DNA from: CAWCHZ01 sp963795555
Lineage (GTDB): Bacteria > Actinomycetota > Thermoleophilia > Solirubrobacterales > Solirubrobacteraceae
DNA length: 64,000 bases
Direction: 5' to 3'
Assembly (NCBI GenBank): GCA_963795555.1
Contig: CAWCHZ010000002.1
Span: forward strand, 2,046,001 to 2,110,000
Shown: in pieces, positions 1-8,563 of the stretch
Numbering within the stretch: the first letter of the stretch is position 1
Layout: the number at the start of each line of letters is the position of its first letter
Made by a program: the position numbers and the translations under genes
The notes under the pieces: generated by a model
The model's input: only the letters and a program-made list of their open reading frames with translations
Told to the model about the DNA's origin: nothing
Database searches by the model: none

Positions 1-122
1 GGGCGAGTGATACACGCAGAGTGCTGGGCGCAAAGGACTATTCCCCCCCCATGGCTTGGAGCTGTGGGAGAATCGAGGGCGTCGCGGCGACAGTAGATTC
101 GTTTGGTGTTTCGATCAACGCA

Positions 123-266
123 TTAACCAACGCCGTTACACATGAACGTTCCTCCAGTCGTGTAGTCCGCATCTGAACTGGCGAGAAACACCGCAAGTCC
201 ACCAGCATCGCGCTCAGCTCCAAAGCGTTGGAGAGATCGGCGAGCTTGGAGCCGGTTAGCAGTTCT
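123..266 (-). pseudogene. C-terminal remnant of a short-chain dehydrogenase (SDR)
   Basis: Read on the minus strand, this stretch encodes the typical SDR C-terminus: LQRFGAERDAGGLAVFLAS, then SSDADYTTGGTFMCNG and a stop at 123-125. This matches the family pattern of a PLxRFG turn, AxxVxFLASxxAxYxTGxxxxVDGG. Reading upstream, the frame meets a TAA near 267-269 and no Rossmann or YxxxK region follows, so only about 47 residues survive. It is the debris of a gene whose 5' part has been lost. Most of the surrounding first 400 bases hold nothing else I can support. The next gene starts divergently at about 410. Confidence 0.5.
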
Positions 267-409
267 TTAGTGGTTCTGGTATCGTCCCAGGGCGGCGAGA
301 CGCGCTCGCCTTTCAGGAGTGGAAGATGCCAACGAACGCATTCGGCGACACCAGCGAGTGCCCTAGATAGCCTGTTCGTCTGTGGGCTCAGGATGCCGAG
401 CGATTGAGG

Positions 410-1537
410 ATGCGAATGCGCGCTGACTCAGCTGAGCAAGCGACGCTACGACCGGCTGGCTTCGAGGGTTGGTCGATCATCGACTGCGACGTCCACTCCG
501 AGCCGGTCGAAGCGATCGGCCGGCTACTTCCCGAGCGATGGCGGCAGTACGTGGAGAGGACAGGTATTCGTTGCTTTCCCGAGAGGGGAGCAGCGACCAG
601 CAACGGGGCCTTTAGGCTCGACACATTTCCACCGCACGGCCGACCGGGCACCGATCCACAGTTCGCTCGAGAGCAGCTACTTGATGAGTACGGCCTCACA
701 GCCGCTCTGCTCAACACGATGACGTACGGAAGCGGCAACATCCCGAACGAGCTTGCTAACGAACTTGCCCGCGCGAGCAACGACTTCAACGAGGAGTGGC
801 TCGAGAGCGACCCGCGGTGGATCTCCTCGATCAATGTCACGATGGGCGATCCGGCCGCCGCAGTCGCGGAAATCTTGCGCTGCCGCGCGAAGAGCGAGCG
901 CTACGTCCAGATCTTGCTCGATCCGAATAGCGAACGGCCCGCAGGCAACCCCTGGTACTGGCCGATCTACGAAGTAGCCGCAGACCTCGGAATCCCCGTC
1001 GGCTTTCACATCCGCGCCAAGAGCAAGCACCGGCTCGAGACCGGTGTGGGCCAGGTGACCTATTACTACGAGTTGCGGACGGCACTCGATATCCTCCCGC
1101 AGCCGCTCGTCAGCAGCATGATCTTCGAAGGCGTTTTCGATCGCTGGCCGACTCTAAAAGTCGCGCTGATCGAGACCGACTGGAGCTGGCTTGTCCCCAT
1201 GGCGTGGCGGTTGGACGCAACTTGGAGGGTACTGCGCGACGACGTACCTGATCTTCAGCGGCGACCATCGGATTACCTCCGCGACCACTTCTGGGCAACA
1301 ACGCAGCCCGGTGTCGAGACGGAGTATCCGAACCAGATCTACGAGCTGTTCGATCAGCTCGAAAGGAATGGATTCGGAGATCAGTTGATGTTCGCGACGG
1401 ACTATCCGCACTGGGACATGGACTCGCCGTTCCAGGCAATACCGCGCGGTTTGGCGTTTGAGACGAAGTGGAACCTATTGGGTGGGAACGCTGGCGCGCT
1501 ATACGGCATCGAGCTCTCACCACCGGCGAAGTCGTGA
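410..1537 (+). CDS. Amidohydrolase family protein (TIM-barrel, PF04909-like)
   Basis: About 375 residues, the usual length for amidohydrolase_2 proteins. The N-terminus carries the metal-site motif IIDCDVH, and near the C-terminus is the diagnostic LMFATDYPHWDMDSP strand with the conserved Asp. A histidine in GFHIRAK and the SMIFEGVFDRWPTLKVALIE segment are typical of the barrel. Relatives are metal-dependent hydrolases or decarboxylases acting on aromatic or cyclic acids; the substrate cannot be read from sequence. Possible starts are TTG 404, ATG 410 and ATG 416; a GAGG at 406-409 best serves ATG 416. The stop overlaps the GTG of the next, paralogous gene (GTGA at 1534-1537), implying translational coupling. 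Confidence 0.85.
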   Translation: MRMRADSAEQATLRPAGFEGWSIIDCDVHSEPVEAIGRLLPERWRQYVERTGIRCFPERGAATSNGAFRLDTFPPHGRPGTDPQFAREQLLDEYGLTAALLNTMTYGSGNIPNELANELARASNDFNEEWLESDPRWISSINVTMGDPAAAVAEILRCRAKSERYVQILLDPNSERPAGNPWYWPIYEVAADLGIPVGFHIRAKSKHRLETGVGQVTYYYELRTALDILPQPLVSSMIFEGVFDRWPTLKVALIETDWSWLVPMAWRLDATWRVLRDDVPDLQRRPSDYLRDHFWATTQPGVETEYPNQIYELFDQLERNGFGDQLMFATDYPHWDMDSPFQAIPRGLAFETKWNLLGGNAGALYGIELSPPAKS

Positions 1538-2661
1538 CCGTAGCTTCCGTCAACCGTGGAGCGGACGACCGCATCTGGACAGGCGCAATCATCGACGTCG
1601 ACGTCCACGCCGTCATCCCTTCCGTGCATGCGCTCTTCCCTTACCTCGACACGGTGTGGGTCGAACGCTTTCGTGAGCGCGACACATTCTCCCCTCCCCC
1701 GACGCAGGACCGCATCTATCCGCCGGGGCTCGCATCGAGCATTCGTCCAGAATGGCATGCGGAAGGAGGCGTGGTCGCCGCATCCGAGGTGAGGCTGCTT
1801 CAACAGGACATTCTTGATCCCAATCGTATCGAGCATGCAATCGTCAACTGCGTGTACCCGATAGATGGCGGTCATCCCGACCTGTCGGCTGCGCTCGCGC
1901 GAGCGATCAACGACTGGCTGATCACCGAGTGGCTGGACGCGGATGACCGTCTTCGCGCGTCGATCGCGCTTCCGTCGCGGAATGATCCGGCTGCAATGGT
2001 CGCCGAGATCGACCGCGTCGGATCGCATCCAGGATTCGTCCAGGTGCTCCTCCCTGTTCGAAGCGGCAAGGCCTACGGAAAGCGTCTCTACTGGCCCGTG
2101 TTCGACGCGATCGTCCGGAACGATCTCGTCGCCGGTATCCATTGGGGCGGAAGCAATGACGGCTTGCCTCCGACTCCGGCCGGGTGGCCATCCCACTACA
2201 TCGAGGAGTACGCCAGCGAGATCCAGGTGTTCGAGTCCCAGCTGATCAGCCTTATCGCAGAAGGCATCTTTCAGAAGTTCCCGACCTTGCGCGTGTCGAT
2301 GCTCGAGGTCGGATTCACGTGGGTCCCGATGTTCTTGTGGGATATGGATCGCAATTGGCGCGGGCTCCGTCCAGAGGTTCCGTGGTTAACAAGCCGCCCG
2401 TTCGAGATGGTTCGCGAGCATGTGAGGTTTTCGGTCGCTCCGTTGGACGCCGATTCTCCCGAGGAACTCGCGCAGGTGGTTCGGTGGCTCGGCTCCGACA
2501 CGATGCTCATGTTTGCCACCGATTATCCGCACTACCACGATGATGACCTCTCGGTCCTGCTCGCTGCTGTGCCGGAGAAGAGCCGCGCGATGCTGATGTC
2601 CGAAAACGCGCGTGAGTGGTACAAGCTTGACCAATTACCGCCCGCTACCACCAGTGGCTAA
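1534..2661 (+). CDS. Second amidohydrolase family protein, paralogue of the upstream gene
   Basis: About 375 residues starting from a GTG that overlaps the previous stop (GTGA). It has the same architecture: IIDVDVHAV near the N-terminus, a central GIHWGG histidine strand, LIAEGIFQKFPTLRVSMLEVG, and LMFATDYPHYHDDD near the C-terminus. In the family these residues form the metal site of a TIM-barrel hydrolase/decarboxylase. The two adjacent paralogues may form a hetero-oligomer or act on successive intermediates; that is inference. A longer reading from 1468 is possible but would overlap the first gene by 70 bases, so the GTG at 1534 is preferred. It overlaps the downstream Rieske gene by 8 bases. 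Confidence 0.85.
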   Translation: MTVASVNRGADDRIWTGAIIDVDVHAVIPSVHALFPYLDTVWVERFRERDTFSPPPTQDRIYPPGLASSIRPEWHAEGGVVAASEVRLLQQDILDPNRIEHAIVNCVYPIDGGHPDLSAALARAINDWLITEWLDADDRLRASIALPSRNDPAAMVAEIDRVGSHPGFVQVLLPVRSGKAYGKRLYWPVFDAIVRNDLVAGIHWGGSNDGLPPTPAGWPSHYIEEYASEIQVFESQLISLIAEGIFQKFPTLRVSMLEVGFTWVPMFLWDMDRNWRGLRPEVPWLTSRPFEMVREHVRFSVAPLDADSPEELAQVVRWLGSDTMLMFATDYPHYHDDDLSVLLAAVPEKSRAMLMSENAREWYKLDQLPPATTSG

Positions 2662-3232
2662 GCGCAAGCGCGGCAACGACGACGCCCGGGGCGCTCCGCA
2701 ATACATAGTCGCCAAGGCGAGCGACGTGCCGCCGGGCAGCCGGCTGCTCGTCAACGTCGATCGCCACGAGATCGCAGTCTTCAATGTTGACGGAAAGCTC
2801 TATGCAGTCCTGAATCGCTGCCCTCACCGAGGCGGGGCGCTCGGGATGGGCAACATTGTCAGCGCTGTTACGTCAGCGGTGCCGGGCAAGCTCCAGGTCG
2901 ATACAAGCATGAAGCTTCTCGTCTGCCCCTGGCACCGATGGGAGTTCGACATCGAGACCGGCCAGTCTTGGTGCGACGCGATGGACCCGGCGCGACGACG
3001 CTACGTCGTCAAGCCCTTTGCGGTCGAGGTCGCGGCGGGATCGGAACTCGCTGCCAGCCAAGCGACGGACGTCGAGGTCATGCGCCCCGCCGAGGCGAAG
3101 ATGGTTGATCCTGAGACCCATAGGGTCAAAGGCCCCCACAAGGCGACGATGTTTCCAGTCGAGGTCGACGACGACTACATCGTGGTGACGCTCGCTCGTC
3201 GTGAAGCCGAACGCGGACCCCAGGCGAACTGA
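2654..3232 (+). CDS. Rieske [2Fe-2S] ferredoxin-like protein
   Basis: About 192 residues. Both halves of the Rieske cluster motif are visible: NRCPHRGGALGMG (C-x-H) and LVCPWHRWEFDIETG (C-x-x-H), separated by about 45 residues. No oxygenase catalytic domain follows, so it is a small electron-transfer or regulatory Rieske protein rather than an oxygenase alpha subunit. GTG at 2654 overlaps the end of the second amidohydrolase; an in-frame GTG at 2612 would give a longer overlap. The position directly after two amidohydrolases suggests the three products work on one substrate, but no oxygenase or reductase partner is encoded in the window near it. Confidence 0.85.
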   Translation: MAKRKRGNDDARGAPQYIVAKASDVPPGSRLLVNVDRHEIAVFNVDGKLYAVLNRCPHRGGALGMGNIVSAVTSAVPGKLQVDTSMKLLVCPWHRWEFDIETGQSWCDAMDPARRRYVVKPFAVEVAAGSELAASQATDVEVMRPAEAKMVDPETHRVKGPHKATMFPVEVDDDYIVVTLARREAERGPQAN

Positions 3233-3365
3233 GTTCTCCGTTTGGTTTGTTGGGACCCCGAGTGCACGTCGCGAGAGCGAAGATCGCTGTGCCAGCGTGG
3301 CAACGGTCGGAGGCCTCCGTGGTACGGCCAGCCGCTTACCAGATGAAAGGGCCTGAGGCCTCGAT

Positions 3366-4496
3366 TTGAGCGAGCTTCGCCTGGATCCGTCGGTCCTCGA
3401 AGCCTTCGTCACCGAGGTCTTCGAGCGATGCGGCCTCGCGCCCGTCCACGCGCGCCTCGTGTCTGACTCCTTGGTTCAGACGAGCCTGCGCGGCATCGAT
3501 TCGCACGGGGTCCTCCGGGTGCCCTCGTACGTCAAGGCGTTGCGAACAGGCCTCGTCGATGCCACCGCGACGCCGGTCGTCGTGATTGAACATGGCGCAT
3601 GTGCTGTGATGGATGCACATAACGGCCTTGGTGCGGTCGCCGCTTCAGCGGCCATGGACTACGCCGTCTCGCTCAGCGGCGAGTATGGGATCGGTTGCGT
3701 ACTCGTCCGTAACTCGACACACCTGGGTGCGTGCGGGCACTACGCGCTGCAGGCGGCCGAACGAGGCTGCATCGGTCTCGTCTGGACTAACGGACCAGCG
3801 GTGATGCCGCCCGCGGGGGGTCGCGAGGCCCGAGTCGGGAATAACCCGCTTGCGATCGCGGCGCCCACCGACACCGACCCGGTGCTCCTTGATATCGCGT
3901 TCAGCGTTGTCGCCCGCGGAAAAGTGATCAAGGCGTTGGCCGAAGGCCGCGAGACGATACCGCTCGGCTGGATGCTCGACGCGAACGGCCAGCCGACTAC
4001 GGATGCGCACCAGGCGGTACATGGCTTCGGGATCCCCATCGGAGAGCACAAGGGGTTCGGCCTGGCGTTCATGGCCGACGTTCTGGCCGGCGCCGTCGCG
4101 GGTAGCGGCATTGGCCGAGGAGTCAGATCCGCCGAAGCTCAGCTCTCCACGACCGGCGCGATCTCTCCGAAGCTGCTGCCCGAGACAACGTCCTACTTGG
4201 GCTTCGGACACATCTGCATTGCCTTGAATCTCAATTCAATTGGAGACTCTGCGACAATCTTGGATCGAATTGGAGCGTATGCCGACGACATCCGCCATTC
4301 CCCGGCCGACGCCAGCGGCATAATTCCACGGGCGCCCGGAGATGGGTCACGTCAGGCACGCGAGGAGCGAGCCGCGAATGGGATCCCGCTGAGCATCGCA
4401 GAGTTCGATCAGCTCACCCGAACGGTCAGGGAGCTGGAGATGACTGTGCCGACCAACCTCGTCCGAAGCAGCGTTGCCGGTGGAACTGGCAGCTAG
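3366..4496 (+). CDS. Malate/L-lactate/ureidoglycolate dehydrogenase family (Ldh2-type) NAD(P) oxidoreductase
   Basis: 376 residues from TTG 3366. The family hallmarks are RGIDSHGVLRVPSY (the DSHG catalytic region, residues about 39-52), RNSTHLGACGHYALQAA, a GNNPLAIAAPT strand and GEHKGFGLAFMADVLAGA near the middle. These are the substrate- and NAD-binding elements of the Ldh2/ComC family, which oxidises 2-hydroxy acids such as malate, lactate, sulfolactate or ureidoglycolate. About 130 bases of non-coding sequence separate it from the Rieske gene, so it may have its own promoter. It is the only obvious pyridine-nucleotide dehydrogenase of this gene group. Substrate unknown. Confidence 0.85.
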   Translation: MSELRLDPSVLEAFVTEVFERCGLAPVHARLVSDSLVQTSLRGIDSHGVLRVPSYVKALRTGLVDATATPVVVIEHGACAVMDAHNGLGAVAASAAMDYAVSLSGEYGIGCVLVRNSTHLGACGHYALQAAERGCIGLVWTNGPAVMPPAGGREARVGNNPLAIAAPTDTDPVLLDIAFSVVARGKVIKALAEGRETIPLGWMLDANGQPTTDAHQAVHGFGIPIGEHKGFGLAFMADVLAGAVAGSGIGRGVRSAEAQLSTTGAISPKLLPETTSYLGFGHICIALNLNSIGDSATILDRIGAYADDIRHSPADASGIIPRAPGDGSRQAREERAANGIPLSIAEFDQLTRTVRELEMTVPTNLVRSSVAGGTGS

Positions 4497-4508
4497 CCAG
4501 GCTTGACT

Positions 4509-5510
4509 ATGTCGAGTGGGAGAAGTCGAATCTTGCGCGCTGACGATTACTTCGTCGTTGGCCCAGCAGTCGTCTTGCGTACACCACCCGGCGGTGCTGG
4601 CGACAAGAGCCATATCGAACTGGAAGTGCATGCGATGGGAAGCTGCCTCGGACGTGTTGGCGCAAGCCGATCCAGCGGCACGTTTGTCATCGACGGTGCC
4701 ATCGCTGAGACACAGAGCCTACTTGGCGGCGAGCACGCGGCAGAGATCCTACGACTGCTTGCCCGCGTCGTGGGTCGCCAGTCCGACCATTTGGTTCCGA
4801 TTGTCGTTGCCACAGAGGGTGCTGTCTCAGCCGACCTTGCGGCTGCGCTCGCAGCGGACGGATTCAACGGTGAGACTTACGGCCGCTACGTCCGTCCTTC
4901 TGCGCCATTCGTGCAGAATTTGCGTGCCAAGGCACACACAATGACTGCAGTGTATGCCGATCCGTTTACGATCCCGTGGAACTTCGTGCCGCGCGAGATT
5001 GACGTACTTGCCCGTGTCGTCGAAGAGAGTCGGCTGCCGCCGTCGCGTGTGCACGTGCTCGATCTCGGTTGCGGCTTCGGTAAGAACGCATCAGTGCTCG
5101 AAGAGATCGGCTTCGACGTCTCAGGAGTAGACATCGCTCCGAATGCGATCGAACGATGTAGGGAGCTTGTTCGGAGGCCCGACCAGTACATCGCGAGCTC
5201 CGCTACGGCACTACCGTGGCCCGACGGCTCGTTCGACGTCGTTGTGGACATCGGTTGTCTCCACTGCATGGCTGGTCGCGAACGATTCGCAGCAGTCGCT
5301 GAGATCGCGCGCGTGCTCGCGCCCGGCGGCGTTGTCTACTCGCGGCTGTTCAAGCCGAGACCAGCGCAGTGGCTCGAGGTGCAGCCGTTCGAGACATCTG
5401 CGTTCGGACTTACTGAGGCGGAGGTGCTCGCGCTCTTTGAGCCCGTATTCGGCGCAGTCCTTCGGGAGCCACACGACAAGATGACTTACGTCCGAGCCGA
5501 GAAGCGCTGA
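4509..5510 (+). CDS. SAM-dependent class I methyltransferase with an unrecognised N-terminal domain
   Basis: About 333 residues from ATG 4509 (TTG 4503 is an alternative). The C-terminal half is a class I methyltransferase: motif I VHVLDLGCGFGKNASVLEE, the acidic end of beta-2 in VSGVDIAPNAIE, and FDVVVDIGCLHCM with VLAPGGVVYSRLF for motifs IV-VI. The first roughly 150 residues, rich in beta-like segments and including FVIDGAIAETQSLLGGEHA, do not match a family I can name; they may bind the substrate. It follows the dehydrogenase by 12 bases and is probably co-transcribed. It is convergent with the P450 operon. Confidence 0.8.
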   Translation: MSSGRSRILRADDYFVVGPAVVLRTPPGGAGDKSHIELEVHAMGSCLGRVGASRSSGTFVIDGAIAETQSLLGGEHAAEILRLLARVVGRQSDHLVPIVVATEGAVSADLAAALAADGFNGETYGRYVRPSAPFVQNLRAKAHTMTAVYADPFTIPWNFVPREIDVLARVVEESRLPPSRVHVLDLGCGFGKNASVLEEIGFDVSGVDIAPNAIERCRELVRRPDQYIASSATALPWPDGSFDVVVDIGCLHCMAGRERFAAVAEIARVLAPGGVVYSRLFKPRPAQWLEVQPFETSAFGLTEAEVLALFEPVFGAVLREPHDKMTYVRAEKR

Positions 5511-5932
5511 GCCGCGAATCATTCTCCTCGTCGGCGGCCGCTCGACCGACCACGACGCGTCGATCCACTCATACCGCGGCGTCGTCGCCCTACCCTCACC
5601 GCCCCCGCCCGCCGGTCAGCGCTGGTGGCACGCCTCGTTTTGTGCGGCACATCAGCGACTGGCGGGCGGCCGGCGCCGCGCCGAGGCCGGCGCCACATCG
5701 CACGACGGCGGCGAGGCGCCTGGCTGCTACGCGGACTACCAACCCCAACCGACGGCTACTTCGCTGGTGGATCCCCACCGTTGTGTAGAATCTCGGCATG
5801 ACTCCCGTCGTCAGAGTCGACCACGACAACCTGCATCGGGAACGGAATGTGCCGCATCATCGCTGAGGGCGCCTGTCTCGATCGAGATGATGTGATCGAG
5901 GTCGTCGGCAGCACGCTGTTCGCGCTGCGGAG
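5511..5932. other. Convergent intergenic region without a supported gene
   Basis: This lies between the methyltransferase (plus) and P450 (minus) stop codons. It contains GC-rich, partly self-complementary stretches (for example around 5655-5695, with the decamer ggccggcgcc repeated), which could help end transcription from both sides, but there is no clear U-run hairpin. A 34-codon minus-strand reading frame at 5756-5860 follows the P450 in the same direction but has no convincing ribosome binding site or homology. Confidence 0.3.
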
Positions 5933-7228
5933 CTACGAAGGCTCACTTGAGCCGACTCGCAAAGTTTTCGGAGCCGGCGTGAAGTTGAGGACGACGCGCT
6001 TGTGTGCGTTTCGCCAGAAACTCTCGGGGCTCCCGAGATCTGATCTGGCGCTGTCGAGTTCGATGTCGTGGAGGTGGGTGAGCAGAGTCTCGAACGCGAC
6101 GCACGCCTCGAGTCGGGCAAGGGCGGCTCCAACGCAGAAGTGAGGCCCGCGGCCGAAGGCGAGATGCTTGCGCGCATTGGGCCGGTCCGCATCGAACTTC
6201 TCTGGATTTTCGAACGTGACTGGGTCCCAGTTGCCGGAGCCCCACATGAAGTAGACCAGCTGCCCTTCCGGGATCGTGACGCCGTTGATATTGATGGGGC
6301 ACTTCGTCCAGCGGGGGGTTCCGAGCGTCGGCGGCGAGTAGCGGAGGACCTCCTCGAGGAAGTTTGGGATCCGCGCGTGATTGTTGCGCAGTGCCTCGGC
6401 AAGCGCGGGGTGCTCGGCGAGAACGACCATGCCGCTGGCGATGAAGTGGGTGGTCGTGGCATGGCCGGCTGTCGCCAAGGTCGCGATGATGGGAAGGAGC
6501 TCTGCCGTCGTTAGCTGCTGGCCATCCGCGAGGGTGGCGTTGACCATGTCGCTGAGCAGGTCGTTCCGAGGCTCGGCTCGTCGCAATTCGATCTCGGCGA
6601 TAAAGAAGTCCTGAAACTCACGCATGGCCGTGGCGACGCGGCGCCGCTCGCCGTTGTCTAGCGCTCGGCCCGAGGACATGAGCGTGTCGGTCCAGTGCTT
6701 GATTGTGGGCGCCATAGCAGGTTCGACACCGAGGATCTCGCCGATCACCGACAGGGGGAACGGTACGGCGAAGTCGGGGTAGAGGTCAGTCGTGCCGCGC
6801 GGTACGAATTCGCGCGCAATCTCGTCCGCGATCTCCCGCAATCGTGGCTCGAGGATCGCCATGCGGCGCGGCGAGAATGCGAGACTGACGAGCTTCCGGT
6901 GCCGGGTGTGCACCGGCGGGTCGGCGGTGAAGAGCGCAGGGCTTTCTTCGTGTAATGTGTCCAAGATCTCCTGGACGTCCGCTGAGATTGGATCAGCATT
7001 GATGCCCATCCGCTTTGCAAGCGGTCCTCGTCGCACCGATGAGTAACGCTCATCGAGCGCAACGTCGGTGAGCGTCTCGTACCCGGTGATGACGACAACG
7101 TCGATCGCCGGGTCGTACCCCACACCGCCCTGTGCCATGATCTCCTGCAGACGCTCGCGCGGGCACTGCGTGAACGTTTCACTAAGCAGGTCGACCTGGA
7201 CGGCAGTACTCGTCGGGATTTCAGTCAT
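5933..7228 (-). CDS. Cytochrome P450
   Basis: 431 residues, a soluble class I-type bacterial P450. The heme-binding loop FGRGPHFCVGAAL has the axial Cys at about residue 365, the ExxR of helix K is EEVLRYSP (about 293-296), and helix I carries AGHATTTH (about 254-261). In most P450s the residue before the Thr pair is Asp or Glu; here it is Ala257. No ferredoxin or reductase is encoded beside it. It lies downstream of the A-PCP gene and the nucleotidyltransferase-like gene on the same strand. In known systems (e.g. NovH/NovI in novobiocin, NikP1/NikQ in nikkomycin) such a P450 hydroxylates an amino acid held on the PCP; the same role is inferred here. Confidence 0.93.
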   Translation of the reverse strand: MTEIPTSTAVQVDLLSETFTQCPRERLQEIMAQGGVGYDPAIDVVVITGYETLTDVALDERYSSVRRGPLAKRMGINADPISADVQEILDTLHEESPALFTADPPVHTRHRKLVSLAFSPRRMAILEPRLREIADEIAREFVPRGTTDLYPDFAVPFPLSVIGEILGVEPAMAPTIKHWTDTLMSSGRALDNGERRRVATAMREFQDFFIAEIELRRAEPRNDLLSDMVNATLADGQQLTTAELLPIIATLATAGHATTTHFIASGMVVLAEHPALAEALRNNHARIPNFLEEVLRYSPPTLGTPRWTKCPININGVTIPEGQLVYFMWGSGNWDPVTFENPEKFDADRPNARKHLAFGRGPHFCVGAALARLEACVAFETLLTHLHDIELDSARSDLGSPESFWRNAHKRVVLNFTPAPKTLRVGSSEPS

Positions 7229-7390
7229 GTAGCTTGACGCCGAACAGCGGGCGCGAACAGGTCGGGCTCATCGCGCCCGAGCCCATGGGGATGGGCACTA
7301 GCAGGCCGGCGGGCCGGGTGGGTTGATGGCGCGGCCGGCTACCGGCTCGATCCTGACGACCGCGCTGGCCGACGGCACACGCGTCTAGGC

Positions 7391-8563
7391 TCATGCCGCC
7401 TCGAGGGTGGCCAGCGTCCGAACGTCTAGTGCAGTGGGGAGGAAATCTCCCCAGTCGCTGTAGCTCGCCTGGGACGGCGCTCCAAGAGCGCACAACGTCG
7501 TCTCAGGCACCGGAATGGCACAGAAGTCCCGGAGGAACCGGTACACGTAAAAGAGGGAGGGACGAATTGCGGCGAAACGAACGGCGTTTTCCTCCAACGC
7601 GCTGTAGTCGACCCTATCCCGTCGGGCGAGGGCGACAAGGTCGCTTAGAGGCTTCAAGCCGCGCCCACCGTGGCAGTGGATCTCGTGGTAGAGCCGGTAC
7701 GGGAGGATTGCGGCGACGACGTCATCCGACAACACCGTCATCTGCCGACGCCCGAGAGGCATGACCCGTGGCGAGGCCCACCAGAAGTCCTCCGTGGGAC
7801 GCTCGCCGAGAGGGTCTAGGTCGGAGAGAGGGTTGAGGCTGTAGTGGAGGTCGACTGAAGCCGGTCGGTATATGCCGGTATCGCCAAGTATGAAGGCATG
7901 TCTGAACGAGCGTTCAATGAACCCGCGGTGCCGCTCGAGCTCAGAGAAACGACGCAACTGCGCGTGCGGGTAGAGCTCCCCGTGGTATGGGACGCTCTGC
8001 TCGACAGCGGCGACAAGCGTCGCCTTTGGGCGCACGAGTTGACCGCCTTTGAAGGTCATGCGATGCCGGTAGCCGAGCTCGCGGAGCAGACCGACCGCAG
8101 TATTGAGCTCGTCGACGCGTGCAAGGAGATCGACATCGGCCATGAGAACCGGCTGCGGGTGGAGGTCGAGCGCGAACGAGATGCCCTTGGGGACGATGAG
8201 GTCGACCCCAGCGTCGTCGGCGGCGTCGAGGAGCTCCTCAAGATCCGCCATCTGGCGAGCGAGAATGACCCCCGCGATATCGGATGTTGCGAACCACTCG
8301 TGCGCGTCCGACGACGCTTCGATCGCGGTTCGGAAGGTCAACAGGCAGACGTGCAGAAGCCGAAGCGACCATGCGCGCTCGAGCACAGCGTTGAGCGAGG
8401 GTGCAGCCGGAAGTTCGAGACAGGCCAGCTCGAAGGCGTCCGCCGGGGCATCCGGGTACCAACGCAAAGCCGACAAGGCCACGTAGGTCGCCGGGTCGAG
8501 CCGTACCGATGTAACGGCGACCGCCTGTTCGGCTCCTGCCTCGATTGACGCGACCGCAGTCAA
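7391..8563 (-). CDS. PF14907-type nucleotidyltransferase-like protein (NTP_transf_5)
   Basis: 390 residues from a TTG that overlaps the stop of the A-PCP gene (TTGA at 8560-8563), so the two are translationally coupled. The diagnostic block sits at about 150-190: LIVPKGISFALDLHP, then MADVDLLARVDELNTAVGLL and RELGYRH, i.e. the KG...DxDLL...A...L..LGY pattern of this family. A second family feature is ASVDLHYSLNP. Members turn up in NRPS and RiPP clusters and beside kinases, but no reaction is established. A 162-base gap separates it from the P450. Whether it nucleotidylates a small molecule, protein or nothing is open. Confidence 0.75.
   Translation of the reverse strand: MTAVASIEAGAEQAVAVTSVRLDPATYVALSALRWYPDAPADAFELACLELPAAPSLNAVLERAWSLRLLHVCLLTFRTAIEASSDAHEWFATSDIAGVILARQMADLEELLDAADDAGVDLIVPKGISFALDLHPQPVLMADVDLLARVDELNTAVGLLRELGYRHRMTFKGGQLVRPKATLVAAVEQSVPYHGELYPHAQLRRFSELERHRGFIERSFRHAFILGDTGIYRPASVDLHYSLNPLSDLDPLGERPTEDFWWASPRVMPLGRRQMTVLSDDVVAAILPYRLYHEIHCHGGRGLKPLSDLVALARRDRVDYSALEENAVRFAAIRPSLFYVYRFLRDFCAIPVPETTLCALGAPSQASYSDWGDFLPTALDVRTLATLEAA

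Noticed and set aside
5756..5860. A 34-codon minus-strand frame after the P450, considered as a RiPP precursor because NTP_transf_5 proteins occur in RiPP clusters
   Set aside because: No convincing ribosome binding site, no recognisable leader or core, and no maturation enzyme besides the ambiguous nucleotidyltransferase-like protein; the NRPS-type gene explains the locus better.
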